A stretch of 64,000 nt of DNA from Caldilineaceae bacterium (GCA_026645575.1 JAPKMW010000049.1:11180-75179), one strand, 5' to 3'. Shown: positions 53,774 through 63,097, numbered from the stretch's first letter. Notes: generated by a model from the letters alone, not told the origin. A program made the numbers and translations.

Positions 53774-55219
53774 TTACGGCTTCACCTTCACGGCTTCCGG
53801 TACAGCCACGCGTCCGGTAGCGCTACTGGTGCGTGCTGTCTTGCCGTTGGTGACAATCTTTTCTGTACCGACACGCTTGCGCTGCTGCATGTCACCCATG
53901 TGGATGATTTTGCTCTTATCTTCCAGTGTTTTGAAGCTGGCGCCGGCGTAGAAGCCATCGCGCACCGAGTCGGCAATGCCTTGGAAGACCCAGCGGCCAT
54001 AGCGCCCGATGGAGTAGATGCCATGCTCTTCCAACTGTTGCATGGCTTGCTTTTTCCACTGTGAGTTCGGGTAGGACCAGGTGTAGGCGACATCGATCCA
54101 AGTGGGATCGACGACTTCTGCTTCGGTGATATACCCCCACTCCTGCAATTCACGTACTACGTTGTCGGCGTATTCCTTCACTTCGGCGTCCGTCGGTTTC
54201 TGGTTAGGTAGATAAGCGCGCTCCACATAGATGCTAACGGCATTGTTGTCCGGTCGTGCCGACTTGGGCATAAAGGAGCGATCCACGTTGCTATAGAAGC
54301 CGACCCGGTGGAAGCCGGATTTGGCGTCGGGGTTGTAGAGCCAATGATCATCCGGGCATTTCTCGCCGCGGCGGGCGCCGATGTTGAGCACCAGAACTGC
54401 CGTGTGGGGATCCGCTTGCGCTTCCGTCTGGATGCCGGTCATCTTCAACATGGCGTTGAGCGGCAGCGTTGAGAGCAACGAATTGTAGGTGACGCTGGTG
54501 CCGTCGCTAAAGGCGACTTCTTTGTTCTTGATATCAATTTCAACCACGCGTTTGCCATAGCGCATGTCACATGCGCTGGCCATGCGTTGGGCCAGGGTGT
54601 TTAAGCCCTCTGCCGGGTAGACAAAGGTAACGTTATACCCTACTGACGGCGCATCGCCGAAAGCGCCCTGAATGACATGGGACAAGCTCACCGGCGACTT
54701 GTAGGCGTCCTGCGGCGCAATGGTTTTGTAGAGACCGGCGGTGTAGAGGTCATGGAACGGATTGAAGAAGAGATTGCAGAGGGTCGGGCCAAAGCTCTGC
54801 GTCATCCATTCCCCCATTGTGCGAAATTCGCCCGCCGGGTTGACTAGTTCCTTCAGCACCTGGCGTACGACATCGCTGTCGAGAAAGCGCAGATGGTTCT
54901 GAATCGGATAGGGGACATAGCGTTCCTGGTCGGCAAAGTAGACCGACGAGCGGCGCGCATAAGACTTTAAGGGGGCAATCGTGCGTAAGAATTGTAAAAT
55001 GGTCGGGTCGCCACCAAAGATCCAGTGGCCGCCGCCAATTTCAAAACGATAAGCATCTTCGTCGGCAGGGGCTTGGTGCAAGCGCTCGGTTTCGCCGGGG
55101 CGCACATAGTATGAACTGCAAATGCCGCCCGGTTCCGTCACGGCTTCAAAGACTGGTAATCCAGAGCTGATGCCGGCCGCCAGACCAGTGACGCCTCCAC
55201 CAAGAATATAGTTTCGCAT
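53774..55219 (-). CDS. FAD-dependent amine-oxidase/UGM-like flavoprotein
   Basis: A 481-residue flavoprotein. The dinucleotide motif is YILGGGVTGLAAG at the N-terminus, followed by TEPGGICSSYY. Other parts fit the amine-oxidase/UDP-galactopyranose-mutase-like group: FEIGGGHWIFGG, YPAEGLNTLAQRMA, and the C-terminal GIYSIGRYGRWVFQGIADSV with FAD contacts. In glycan clusters such enzymes often convert or desaturate nucleotide sugars, and adjacent glycosyltransferase and oxidoreductase genes support that role. The extension after residue 450 is variable. Confidence 0.85.
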   Translation of the reverse strand: MRNYILGGGVTGLAAGISSGLPVFEAVTEPGGICSSYYVRPGETERLHQAPADEDAYRFEIGGGHWIFGGDPTILQFLRTIAPLKSYARRSSVYFADQERYVPYPIQNHLRFLDSDVVRQVLKELVNPAGEFRTMGEWMTQSFGPTLCNLFFNPFHDLYTAGLYKTIAPQDAYKSPVSLSHVIQGAFGDAPSVGYNVTFVYPAEGLNTLAQRMASACDMRYGKRVVEIDIKNKEVAFSDGTSVTYNSLLSTLPLNAMLKMTGIQTEAQADPHTAVLVLNIGARRGEKCPDDHWLYNPDAKSGFHRVGFYSNVDRSFMPKSARPDNNAVSIYVERAYLPNQKPTDAEVKEYADNVVRELQEWGYITEAEVVDPTWIDVAYTWSYPNSQWKKQAMQQLEEHGIYSIGRYGRWVFQGIADSVRDGFYAGASFKTLEDKSKIIHMGDMQQRKRVGTEKIVTNGKTARTSSATGRVAVPEAVKVKP

Positions 55220-55298
55220 AGGTTTCTCCTTACCTTGTATTAGAATGAAGTAATAAACTAGAATTTTTTACACCAGCAGGGCATGACGGCTTAGCATT

Positions 55299-55397
55299 CG
55301 TAAAAAGATAACGCTACACCTCGCTCATGGCGAGTCCGTGACTCGCCTAAGCCGGTTGCGAGTCACGGACTCGCCATGAGCTACTTATCTTTTTACA
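55299..55397. repeat. inverted repeat, GGCGAGTCCGTGACTCGC family
   Basis: Outer words GTAAAAAGATAA (55300) and TTATCTTTTTAC (55385) pair. Inside, CTCATGGCGAGTCCGTGACTCGC is mirrored by GCGAGTCACGGACTCGCCATGAG. This is a free-standing copy of the inner part of the nested element at 53568-53765. Confidence 0.85.
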
Positions 55398-55406
55398 AAC
55401 AAACCC

Positions 55407-56621
55407 TTAGGCCGACGCCAGCTCACGCACCTGATCCATGCTTAGCACTTCGCTGGGGAAGCGGATCGGCTCCTCTTCGGGCTGGGCAGCGGTAAGCGTC
55501 TTACTGGCCGTGCCATCGGGCGGCAGCGCCAGGACCGCTTGCAATACCTGCGGTTGATACTGCTGCGCCAGCCGCGTCATGAAGGCCGGACCATTGTCAT
55601 AGGACACAATGTCGGTGATCAGGTGGTCACGAATTTCCAAACTAAAGGTGCGCAACAGGTCAATCGTTTCCTGGGCCAGCCGGTGACGGCTCCAGGCATG
55701 ACTCAATCCACGCGGCACCCGGCCAATCTGGGCACAGCGAATGGTCAGCCCATTGTGGTGAAACTCTTCACCCAGCCGCACGGCTTCGGCGCCGCCTTGA
55801 TAGAAGGCCAGATCAATGACGGCTCCCTGGGGACGCAGACATTGAAGCGCCATCTGCAAACTGGCTGGCTCGGCACGACATTGGAAGACGAGGTCGGCGC
55901 CCCGGTCATTGCGGCCATGATGCCACTGCTCTTTGCAGTAGCGCCACGGCTCGATCTCGGTTTCATTGAGCGTCTTTGTCCCCATGGCTTCTGCGGCGGC
56001 CAGCCGTTGCGGTGTGCGATTGGTCAGCACCACATTGGCGGCGCCACAGCGGCGGGCAAAGAGCGCTGTCAGTTGGCCAACGACGCCGGCGCCTAAGACT
56101 AGCACGTTGCGCCCCCGCACGCCATCGCCCAAAGTGCGCACATCATAGCCAACCATTTCGGCGGCGGCGTGCAAAATGCCATTGGCGCAGATCGGCCCCA
56201 TTTGGGCCACATAGATGCCCAAGATGGGATCAAGGTCATGGGGCAGCGGCATATAGAATTCATGCAGCGCATCCGCCGTATGACCACTCTTGTGCCCATA
56301 GGCCATCGCCACCAGATCCCCCTCTTGGATCGCCTGCGCTCGGCTCTCCGTCACCCGCCCGACTTCCATATAGCCCATAAAGGGAATGGGGTAATGGGCG
56401 CTCGGCTCACCCTGGTGAAAGAGACCAAACTCGTCATCCCAACGGGAATGGAGATAGGGGTTTGTGCCGTGAAAAAAGGTTAGTTCCGTACCGGCGGAAA
56501 TGCCTGTATAGAGCGTGTCCAGCCGGAAGTGGTTGGCCGGCGCTGCTCCCTCTTCATAACTGAAGAAGTAGGCGCGGCCTTTATCTTCAACACCCAACGA
56601 ACGAATCGTTCGAGTAGCCAT
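55407..56621 (-). CDS. medium-chain (zinc-type) dehydrogenase
   Basis: A 404-residue MDR-family dehydrogenase. The N-terminal catalytic domain has LYTGISAGTELTFFHG and IPFMGYMEVGRV (GroES-like). The Rossmann domain has the NAD motif VLVLGAGVVGQLTALFARRCG (about residues 165-185). The catalytic-zinc Cys of the classical C-G-H-E pattern is not evident, so it may act without zinc, as in bacteriochlorophyllide- or sugar-type relatives. It probably oxidises a sugar or polyol in the glycan cluster. An in-frame ATG six bases upstream (56627) is also possible. Confidence 0.85.
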   Translation of the reverse strand: MATRTIRSLGVEDKGRAYFFSYEEGAAPANHFRLDTLYTGISAGTELTFFHGTNPYLHSRWDDEFGLFHQGEPSAHYPIPFMGYMEVGRVTESRAQAIQEGDLVAMAYGHKSGHTADALHEFYMPLPHDLDPILGIYVAQMGPICANGILHAAAEMVGYDVRTLGDGVRGRNVLVLGAGVVGQLTALFARRCGAANVVLTNRTPQRLAAAEAMGTKTLNETEIEPWRYCKEQWHHGRNDRGADLVFQCRAEPASLQMALQCLRPQGAVIDLAFYQGGAEAVRLGEEFHHNGLTIRCAQIGRVPRGLSHAWSRHRLAQETIDLLRTFSLEIRDHLITDIVSYDNGPAFMTRLAQQYQPQVLQAVLALPPDGTASKTLTAAQPEEEPIRFPSEVLSMDQVRELASA

Positions 56622-56630
56622 AATCACCTT

Positions 56631-56744
56631 AGTCCTTAGTCCGTAGTCCTTAGTCCGTAGTCCTTAGTCCGTAGTCTGGTAGCCCGTAGCCCAACGGGAT
56701 TCCCAACGCTGGAGTTTGGACTCTGGACTTTGGACTTTGGACTA
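56631..56744. repeat. inverted repeat, AGTCCTTAGTCC family
   Basis: Tandem TAGTCCTTAGTCCG units (56631-56676) are mirrored by GGACTCTGGACTTTGGACTT (to 56744). The stop codon of the Gfo/Idh gene lies in its last three bases. It separates two same-strand glycan genes. Confidence 0.85.
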
Positions 56745-57722
56745 TACGACTGACACTGTATGTAAATCCAACGGACGCCCTTCTTGCGCCGACTGATTGG
56801 CGGCCAGGGTCAGTTGGAAGGATTGTAACGCTTCGTGGTAAGGGGCGCGGATCCGGTTCGCTTTGCCCTGCACGGCATCGATAAAAGCACGATCTTCGCG
56901 AATAAAGGGGTCGCCTTCCGCACGCCGCACCGGTCGCCCCTGCCCCACATCGACCATTAACTCAAATTCGGAAAGTTCAATCGCCATACCTTCACAAAAG
57001 AGATGGAGCGCGATGCGATGGGGCCAATTCAACAGACAAGTGGAGGCCATTGTCCCCAGGGCGCCGGAAGCAAAGTGCAAGGTAGCAACACTGACATCCC
57101 AGACATCGGCGTCGGGATGGGATGGGCGATCCAGGCGAGCGCCGGCGGCATAGACCTTGGTGACATCACCCAGCAGGACGCGCGCCAGATCAAAGAGGTG
57201 GGTCGTCTGTTCGACCATCTGCCCACCAGATTGATCCTGCCGGCTCCACCAAGCGGGCGGCGGTGTAAAGTCGAGCCAGTAGCCCAGAGCCAAACGCGCC
57301 GGTTTCTTGCTCAACAACTCCTGCACGGCCTCGGTGGTGTCCAGGTAGCGCCAGTGGTAGCCCACCGCCGTAATTATCTTGTTGGCTGCTACGCCATCGG
57401 CAATGGTTTGCGCTGTTGCCAAAGTAGTCGCCAGTGGTTTTTCCACAAAAAAAGGCAGCCGCCGGTCAACGGCTGCCATCTCTACGGAACCGTGGGCGAA
57501 GGGCGGCACACAGATGTAGAGGGCATCAAGTTGCTCTTTGTCGAGCATCTCCTCAGGGTCGGTGTAGACCGCCGCCCCGCTGCGCACCGCCTGTTCCTGC
57601 GCTCGTTCGCGCACTGGATCGGCCACGGCCACTACGTCAACATCGTCAAAGCCGAGGCAGTTTCCGATATGACGGCTGGCAATCCAGCCAGCCCCAACAA
57701 AGCCCACCCGCACCCGATCCAT
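56742..57722 (-). CDS. Gfo/Idh/MocA-family oxidoreductase
   Basis: A 326-residue NAD(P)-dependent sugar oxidoreductase. The ATG at 57722 with GGAG six bases upstream directly precedes the Rossmann motif VRVGFVGAGWIASRH; the longer frame to 57809 is unsupported. FFVEKPLA (about residues 92-99) and EQTTHLFDLARVLLG (about 180) are the usual Lys and His regions. It follows the glycosidase-GT4 gene in the leftward glycan cluster and likely edits a sugar or nucleotide sugar. Confidence 0.9.
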   Translation of the reverse strand: MDRVRVGFVGAGWIASRHIGNCLGFDDVDVVAVADPVRERAQEQAVRSGAAVYTDPEEMLDKEQLDALYICVPPFAHGSVEMAAVDRRLPFFVEKPLATTLATAQTIADGVAANKIITAVGYHWRYLDTTEAVQELLSKKPARLALGYWLDFTPPPAWWSRQDQSGGQMVEQTTHLFDLARVLLGDVTKVYAAGARLDRPSHPDADVWDVSVATLHFASGALGTMASTCLLNWPHRIALHLFCEGMAIELSEFELMVDVGQGRPVRRAEGDPFIREDRAFIDAVQGKANRIRAPYHEALQSFQLTLAANQSAQEGRPLDLHTVSVV

Positions 57723-57777
57723 AGTTGTCTCCAATGAAAAGTGTATTGATAATTTGTAATCACCTACCTGACCGGAT

Positions 57778-57807
57778 GACAAGGTGACAGGGTGATTACA
57801 CCTTGTC
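57778..57807 (-). terminator. hairpin between glycan genes
   Basis: GACAAGGTG (57778-57786) pairs with CACCTTGTC (57799-57807); further GTGACAAG and CTTGTCAC words nearby extend the fold. It lies just after the stop of the glycosidase-GT4 gene, without a clear T-run. Confidence 0.45.
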
Positions 57808-57818
57808 ACCCACTCACC

Positions 57819-60185
57819 TTATCTTGTCACCCGTTCCCCCGCCAAGGGCTGAACCGTTACAAAATCAAACTCCGCCTGGTCATCATTACGCCTGCTACGC
57901 GCTTCGGCTCGTAACGCTTCGTAGATGGCTGCCGTCTCTTCGGCCATGCGGGCGGCGCTAAACTCCTGTTCAAAGCGCGTGCGACCAGCATGGACCCAAC
58001 GGGAGGTCAGGCCCGGCTGGCGCAGCGCTTCAACAACGGCGTTGGCGAGCGCTTGGCTATCCTCGGCCTCCACCAAACGGCCATTGAAGCCGTCAGTGAT
58101 CGCTTCGCTGGTGCCACAGACACGGGTGCCGACCACCGGGATGCCATTGGCCATCGCTTCCAACACCACCAGCGGCAACCCCTCAAAGAGCGAAGGCAGC
58201 ACAAAGAGGTCAGCGGCGGCCAGTAGTGCCGGCACATCATTACGACGCCCGGTGAAGATCAGCCGTGATGCGTCGATGCCCAACGCCTGGGCTTGTTGCT
58301 GCAACTTCTCCTTGAGCGGCCCTTCGCCCACCCAAAGAAAATGGGCATTGGGGACAGCCGCAACAATCGACGGGATGGCATCGATTAGATGGCAGTGGCC
58401 CTTCTGCTCGGTAAAGCGGGCCACGGTTAGCAGCAATTGAGCATCAGGGGGCAGGCCAAACTCGGCGCGTACACCGGTGCGATCCGGCTCGGTGCGCTTG
58501 AGTATAATGCCATTGCGCACGACTGATATTTTCTCCGCCGACACACCCGCGGCGCGATAGCTCTTGGCCGCTTCTTCCGAGACACAGATGATCTGGTCGA
58601 TCAGCGGGAGCAGGGCTTTGTATTCGGCCTGCTGGCGAGGGTCGGTCAGCAGATAGGGCAAATGCTCGGTGCGGAGGATCATCGGCACTTCAGCGTTATG
58701 TGCGGCTTGAATGCCCCAGTGGCCTTCCCACCCAATGCCGGCGTGACAATGGAAGACCGCCACCCCCATCTCCTGTAACCACCACTGCAACTTTTGGCGG
58801 GCGTCTTGGTGGTTACTGGACGGTAAGGGCAACACAATGCAGCCCATCGCTTCGGCGCGATCCAAGAAGCCGTCCCCTTTTTCACAGTGGGTGCAGACAA
58901 AGAGAACGCGGTAACGTTCCATCAACTGTGCTGCCAGGGTCAACATGTGTTCACCCATGCCGGAAGGATCTTGGCTATCGGTGAAGAGACAAACGGCGGG
59001 CGGCTCGGTTTCTTCCGCTACGGCTAATTCCAGATCGCCCATCGTAAACGTATTGGGTATGGCCGGGGCAAAGAGTTTGAAAAATTTTTGCTGCCGTTGT
59101 AATTCGTCGGCCAGGGGTTTATGGATTTCCCGGTGACCATTCGCATCGGCGTAGCCCCACAGGCCCGTCTGACAGCAACGATCATCATCCCAACCGGGGT
59201 AGTCACAAATCGGATACAAACAAATGCCTTCCACTGGTACACCAGCTTCCATAGCAGTACTCACTTCTTTCGCAATGTAGTTCAACCAGTCGGCGCGCGT
59301 CTCCCCTTCAACACCCGTCTCTGAGATGAAGATTGGACGGTCATAACGGTCGTAGATCTCCCGCAAAATATCGCTAAAGGGGCGATAGAGCGGGTGGCTG
59401 GGGTCGAGAAACTCACCGTTAAAGACCCACTGGTTGTGGTCATAGTAATTTAGACCAACGATATCGAGATATTTGTCCTGTCCCCCTAAGAGCGGCCAAA
59501 GCCGTCCAGAGAGCATGTCCCACGCCTGGTATTGGGCCAGCCGGTAGCCTTCGGCATCATGCCGATGCTCCGGTCGCTCCGGGTCGTGGATGACATTGAT
59601 GACAGGATCGGCATGAACAATGCGTGCATTGGGCAGAACATCCCAGATGGCCTCAATCGCCTCGATGGCTGCCCGCACCAATTGCGCTTTCAGTTCAAAG
59701 CTGCGATGAAACGCAAAGGGATTGAGGTAGCCCGCATCAGCGGCCGCCCAGGCAAAGTAGGAAATTTCATTGACTGGTGAGATAAAAGGGGTGCTGTCAG
59801 TTTCGTTGGCAAAGACATGGGCAAACGCCCTGGCAAAAGCACGAAAACGGTTCACAAATTCGGGCTGAAAGATATCAATACCTTCCGGCCAGCCATAGTG
59901 AAAGAGATCCCAGATGACCTGGACGCCCGTTTCCCGCGCTGCCTGCAACATGGGCAGCAGGCTGGAAAAGTCATACTGATACGGACGCGTTTCAATGCAA
60001 TGCCAACGCACGCCATCGCGTGCCGTGGCGATCCCCATTGATCGCAAGCGTTCATAATCGGCGTGCACATGCCGGTCGTGGCCAGTGGCGCTGATTAAAT
60101 CCAGCCGTTTGCCGGAGCGAAGACGATGACTAGAGCACTCAAACCCCCCCAGAAAGAAAGTCTGAAACAACGGTGCTTGGCTCAA
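57819..60185 (-). CDS. glycoside hydrolase (GH1/GH5-like) - GT4 glycosyltransferase fusion
   Basis: About 788 residues. A TTG start at 60185 has AGGAGGA at ideal distance; the ATG-less frame extends to 60218. Residues about 10-385 are a TIM-barrel hydrolase of clan GH-A style: GITARDG-like GIATARDGVRWHCIE, the acid/base candidate in FISPVNEISYFAW, LDIVGLNYYDH, and the nucleophile candidate PIFISETGVEGETR. Residues about 405-770 are a GT-B glycosyltransferase of family 4: SDPSGMGEHMLTLAAQLM, HCHAGIGWEGHW, LLTVARFTEQKGH, and the donor motif LPSLFEGLPLVVLEAMANGIPVVGT. A single cytoplasmic protein would both trim and build glycan. The first gene of the leftward cluster. Confidence 0.88.
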   Translation of the reverse strand: MSQAPLFQTFFLGGFECSSHRLRSGKRLDLISATGHDRHVHADYERLRSMGIATARDGVRWHCIETRPYQYDFSSLLPMLQAARETGVQVIWDLFHYGWPEGIDIFQPEFVNRFRAFARAFAHVFANETDSTPFISPVNEISYFAWAAADAGYLNPFAFHRSFELKAQLVRAAIEAIEAIWDVLPNARIVHADPVINVIHDPERPEHRHDAEGYRLAQYQAWDMLSGRLWPLLGGQDKYLDIVGLNYYDHNQWVFNGEFLDPSHPLYRPFSDILREIYDRYDRPIFISETGVEGETRADWLNYIAKEVSTAMEAGVPVEGICLYPICDYPGWDDDRCCQTGLWGYADANGHREIHKPLADELQRQQKFFKLFAPAIPNTFTMGDLELAVAEETEPPAVCLFTDSQDPSGMGEHMLTLAAQLMERYRVLFVCTHCEKGDGFLDRAEAMGCIVLPLPSSNHQDARQKLQWWLQEMGVAVFHCHAGIGWEGHWGIQAAHNAEVPMILRTEHLPYLLTDPRQQAEYKALLPLIDQIICVSEEAAKSYRAAGVSAEKISVVRNGIILKRTEPDRTGVRAEFGLPPDAQLLLTVARFTEQKGHCHLIDAIPSIVAAVPNAHFLWVGEGPLKEKLQQQAQALGIDASRLIFTGRRNDVPALLAAADLFVLPSLFEGLPLVVLEAMANGIPVVGTRVCGTSEAITDGFNGRLVEAEDSQALANAVVEALRQPGLTSRWVHAGRTRFEQEFSAARMAEETAAIYEALRAEARSRRNDDQAEFDFVTVQPLAGERVTR

Positions 60186-60460
60186 TGATGCTCTCCTCCT
60201 ATAACTAACGAGTCGCACAAGAAGGCACCCATCTTTATCAAAAGAGTGTCCTTCGGGTCTCGTTGATATAGAGTTTAGGCGCCAAGAGCAATTCAGGGTT
60301 TGCCCTGGCGCCCGCTGTACCTATCTTTGTTAACAGGCAGATAACCCTATTATAGGCACTGTGCGCGGAGTGTTGTTGTATCGGGGTATAGATTACAGAT
60401 ATATTATGTATACATCGACAAATTTACCGAGGTAGAGAGAGGATTAGCTGTTTTGACGTC

Positions 60461-60853
60461 TTACCCACGCAATGATTGGCGCCAGTCGTAGGGCAGAAGA
60501 TCCCGAAGCGTAACGATCACGCCGTCGCTCACCAGCACCGCTGTGTGGAGATTCTCATCATGGAGCTGACTAATAAATTCACGGCAGCGGCCACAAGGCG
60601 GCATGATTTGACCATCCCAGCCGACCGCGATCATTTTGAGGACGCGATTTTCGCCCGCCGTGATCATAGCCGCCGCAGCCGCATGTTCTGCGCAAAAGCC
60701 CATGGAACAGGCGGTGTCGATGCAGACGCCAGTGTAGACTTTGCCGCTGGCGCTCAACAGCGCAGCACCCACGCCGCCGGCCTCTGCCGATGACGAAAGC
60801 TTGCGCGGGTTGAGGACGGCTTTGGCTTGTTGGTAGAGTTCATCGAAAGTCAT
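60461..60853 (-). CDS. cytidine deaminase-like protein
   Basis: A 130-residue zinc deaminase. FCAEHAAAAAMI carries the zinc Cys and catalytic Glu (cytidine deaminases have C-A-E or H-A-E), and MPPCGRCREFI the other two Cys ligands. Length is that of the small tetrameric CDA type. It might salvage cytidine or deaminate a related compound; blasticidin-S-deaminase-like members share these motifs. The ATG at 60853 is the likely start; an in-frame GTG lies ten codons upstream. The 60186-60460 spacer holds nothing I can identify. Confidence 0.88.
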   Translation of the reverse strand: MTFDELYQQAKAVLNPRKLSSSAEAGGVGAALLSASGKVYTGVCIDTACSMGFCAEHAAAAAMITAGENRVLKMIAVGWDGQIMPPCGRCREFISQLHDENLHTAVLVSDGVIVTLRDLLPYDWRQSLRG

Positions 60854-61016
60854 AGGGAGTCGTCTCAGGTTGCTGATTGTCACTCTTCAGTGTAAAAACC
60901 GGGCACCCCCTCCTGAATCAGTACTTCTGATCTTCAAGAAGTTGCATAGGTGAATTATACTGCGTTGCGCGCTGTCATACTGAATTGACGACAGTGCGCT
61001 TGCGAAAAATTGCCTC

Positions 61017-61047
61017 TTGACTCTCCCATTGTGGGAAGGTATATGAT
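61017..61047 (+). promoter_or_regulatory. MerR-type promoter with 19-bp spacer
   Basis: TTGACT (61017-61022) and TATGAT (61042-61047) are 19 bases apart, longer than the usual 17, and the spacer holds the inverted repeat TCCCA-TTG-TGGGA (61024-61036). This is the classical MerR-family operator layout, which the activator untwists. It lies about 40 bases before the merR-like ATG and implies self-regulation. Confidence 0.75.
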
Positions 61048-61089
61048 ACACCCCAATAGCGCAGGCGAGGAGATCACCATAAGGAGACT

Positions 61090-61968
61090 ATGTTCAAAAT
61101 TGGCGAGTTTTCCCAATTTACCCGCATCTCAGTGAAGATGTTGCGCCATTATGATGAACTGGGATTGCTAAAGCCGGCCCAGGTTGATCGCTGGACCGGC
61201 TACCGCTACTACAGCGCCGACCAGTTGCCGCGCCTGAATCGCATTCTAGTTTTAAAGGAGTTGGGCTTTGCGTTGGAACAGATTGCCGATCTGTTGACCG
61301 ATGAAGTGTCATTGGCCCAACTGGAAGGAATGTTGAAGCTGCGCCGCGCCGAAGTGCAAGCCAGAGTACGCGCCGAACAGCAACGGTTGGCGCAGATTGA
61401 AGCGCGTCTCGCACTCTTGGCCCAGACGCCGCAACATCTAGCCTATGATGTGCTTGTGCGCGCCGTTCCGCCGCAACGGATGGCAACGATACGGCAAACC
61501 GTGGCCAATCTCGACGCGGCGGTGGCTACGCTCTTTGATGAACTGGAACGCTATGTCGCTGACCATAGAGCGCGTGCCTTTAGCAGCCCTGTCTTGCTCT
61601 ATCATGACGCCGAGTACCGTGAGGCCGACTGTGATGTCGAAGCGGCGATTCCGATCAGCCACGACTTGCCGGAGAATGACCGCATCACGGTACGCGAGTT
61701 ACCGGGCGCGGAGACGATGGCCTGTGTCGTCTATACTGGTGATTACGCCAAATTACCCGATGTTCTTCACGCGCTGTTGCTCTGGCTCGACGCCCATCCT
61801 TATCAGATCGCCGGCCCACTACGCGAGGTTTATCTCCGCTTTGGGGCCGATCAGGCGCAGGCATTGAACCTGCCACCAGCCTTTCTTGCCGATCACCATC
61901 ATCTCTATGTGACGGAAGTGCAGTTGCCGATTGAACAGCGTAGAGAGATTGAGAGATCCAGAGATTGA
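61090..61968 (+). CDS. MerR-family regulator with effector-binding domain
   Basis: A 292-residue BltR/BmrR-like regulator; AAGGAG precedes the ATG. Residues 1-70 are the MerR wHTH (FKIGEFSQFTRISVKMLRHYDELGLLKPA, YRYYSADQLPRLNRI), residues about 75-120 the dimerising coiled coil, and residues about 130-280 a GyrI-like effector domain (VLLYHDAEYREADCDVEAAIP), which in relatives binds drugs or hydrophobic cations. The last residues (REIERSRD) are encoded by an intergenic repeat word. The promoter ahead of it fits self-control. An aldo/keto reductase gene follows. Confidence 0.93.
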   Translation: MFKIGEFSQFTRISVKMLRHYDELGLLKPAQVDRWTGYRYYSADQLPRLNRILVLKELGFALEQIADLLTDEVSLAQLEGMLKLRRAEVQARVRAEQQRLAQIEARLALLAQTPQHLAYDVLVRAVPPQRMATIRQTVANLDAAVATLFDELERYVADHRARAFSSPVLLYHDAEYREADCDVEAAIPISHDLPENDRITVRELPGAETMACVVYTGDYAKLPDVLHALLLWLDAHPYQIAGPLREVYLRFGADQAQALNLPPAFLADHHHLYVTEVQLPIEQRREIERSRD

Positions 61969-62013
61969 GAGATCCAGTTTTGCGCAATCTCTGGATCTCT
62001 CAATCTCTGGATC
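61941..62013. repeat. inverted repeat overlapping merR stop codon
   Basis: GATCCAGAGATTGAGAGATC (from 61955) is mirrored at 61991-62013. It is the same family as 15500-15570. The merR stop codon (61966-61968) falls inside the left arm, so the repeat both ends the protein and forms a terminator-like hairpin. Confidence 0.85.
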
Positions 62014-62071
62014 ACCTGTTATCTCAATCACCTGTTAGACCATCATGCAGCAAGCGAAAGGGAAAAGAAAC

Positions 62072-63097
62072 ATGCGCTACAAATTGTTGGGACGCAGTGG
62101 TTTACGCGTCTCTGAACTTTGTCTGGGGACAATGACCTTTGGTGATGATTGGGGGTGGGGCGCCGACAAGGCAACCAGCCAGAAAATCTTTACACACTTT
62201 GCGGAAGCCGGTGGCAATTTCATCGATACCGCCAACAACTACACCAATGGCACGAGTGAAAAGTTCGTGGGCGAGTTTATCAAAGCGGAACGGGATCGCT
62301 TTGTGGTTGCGACCAAATATACCCTACGCCTGACCACCGGCAATGTCCTTGATGCCAACTTGGGCGGCAATTCACGCAAAAGTATGCACCGTTCAGTCGA
62401 GAACAGCCTGCGGCGGTTAGACACGGAGTATATCGACTTGCTCTATCTCCACATGTGGGATTACATGACGCCGGTGGAAGAGGTCTTGCGCGGGGTTGAT
62501 GATTTGATCCGCGCTGGTAAAGTTCTCTATTTTGCCTTTTCCGATACGCCGGCTTGGGTGGTTTCGTATGCCATTGCGAAAGCGGAAGATTACGGCTGGT
62601 CGCGACCGGTGGCCATGCAGGTTCCCTACTCTTTGCGTGATCGCGCCGTTGAGCGGGAGGTCTTGCCGATGGCGCGCAGCCATGAGCTTGCCATCTTACC
62701 GTGGGGACTGCTGGACGGTGGTGTCTTGACCGGCAAATATAGCAAGCCCGGTGACGAACCGCGCCGCGAAGCTAGCACCAGTGAGGCTGAACGGGCAGCG
62801 GGTGAAGCCGTTGCCCAATTGGCGCAAAGCCTGGGGCGAACGCCGGCCCAGGTCGCCATCAACTGGGTGCGCCAACAACCGGGGGTGGTGATTCCGATTT
62901 TGGGCTGTCGCACCGAAGCGCAACTGCAAGATAACCTCGGCTGCCTGGGCTTTTGCCTAAGCGACGAACAGCTTGACGCCCTGAGCCGTATTGCCGACTT
63001 CAAGCAAGGTTTCCCCAATAGCTTCCTCCATAGCAGCCATGTACGCAACCTGATCTTTGGCGACACCTTTGCTCAGATCGACACTCATCGGCTCTAG
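62072..63097 (+). CDS. aldo/keto reductase
   Basis: A 341-residue NADPH-dependent reductase starting MRYKLLGRSGLRVSELCLGTMTFG; AAAGGGAAAAG precedes the ATG at 62072. The catalytic tetrad can be read: Asp and Tyr in NFIDTANNYTNG, Lys in VVATKYT and His in LLYLHMWD. The C-terminal part GVVIPILGCRTEAQLQDNLG is the cofactor-binding loop. Lying just after the MerR regulator gene, it may detoxify aldehydes or ketones that the regulator senses. Confidence 0.92.
   Translation: MRYKLLGRSGLRVSELCLGTMTFGDDWGWGADKATSQKIFTHFAEAGGNFIDTANNYTNGTSEKFVGEFIKAERDRFVVATKYTLRLTTGNVLDANLGGNSRKSMHRSVENSLRRLDTEYIDLLYLHMWDYMTPVEEVLRGVDDLIRAGKVLYFAFSDTPAWVVSYAIAKAEDYGWSRPVAMQVPYSLRDRAVEREVLPMARSHELAILPWGLLDGGVLTGKYSKPGDEPRREASTSEAERAAGEAVAQLAQSLGRTPAQVAINWVRQQPGVVIPILGCRTEAQLQDNLGCLGFCLSDEQLDALSRIADFKQGFPNSFLHSSHVRNLIFGDTFAQIDTHRL

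Noticed and set aside
57003..57737. 244-codon plus-strand frame
   Set aside because: Shadow of the Gfo/Idh gene on the minus strand, with no domain of its own.
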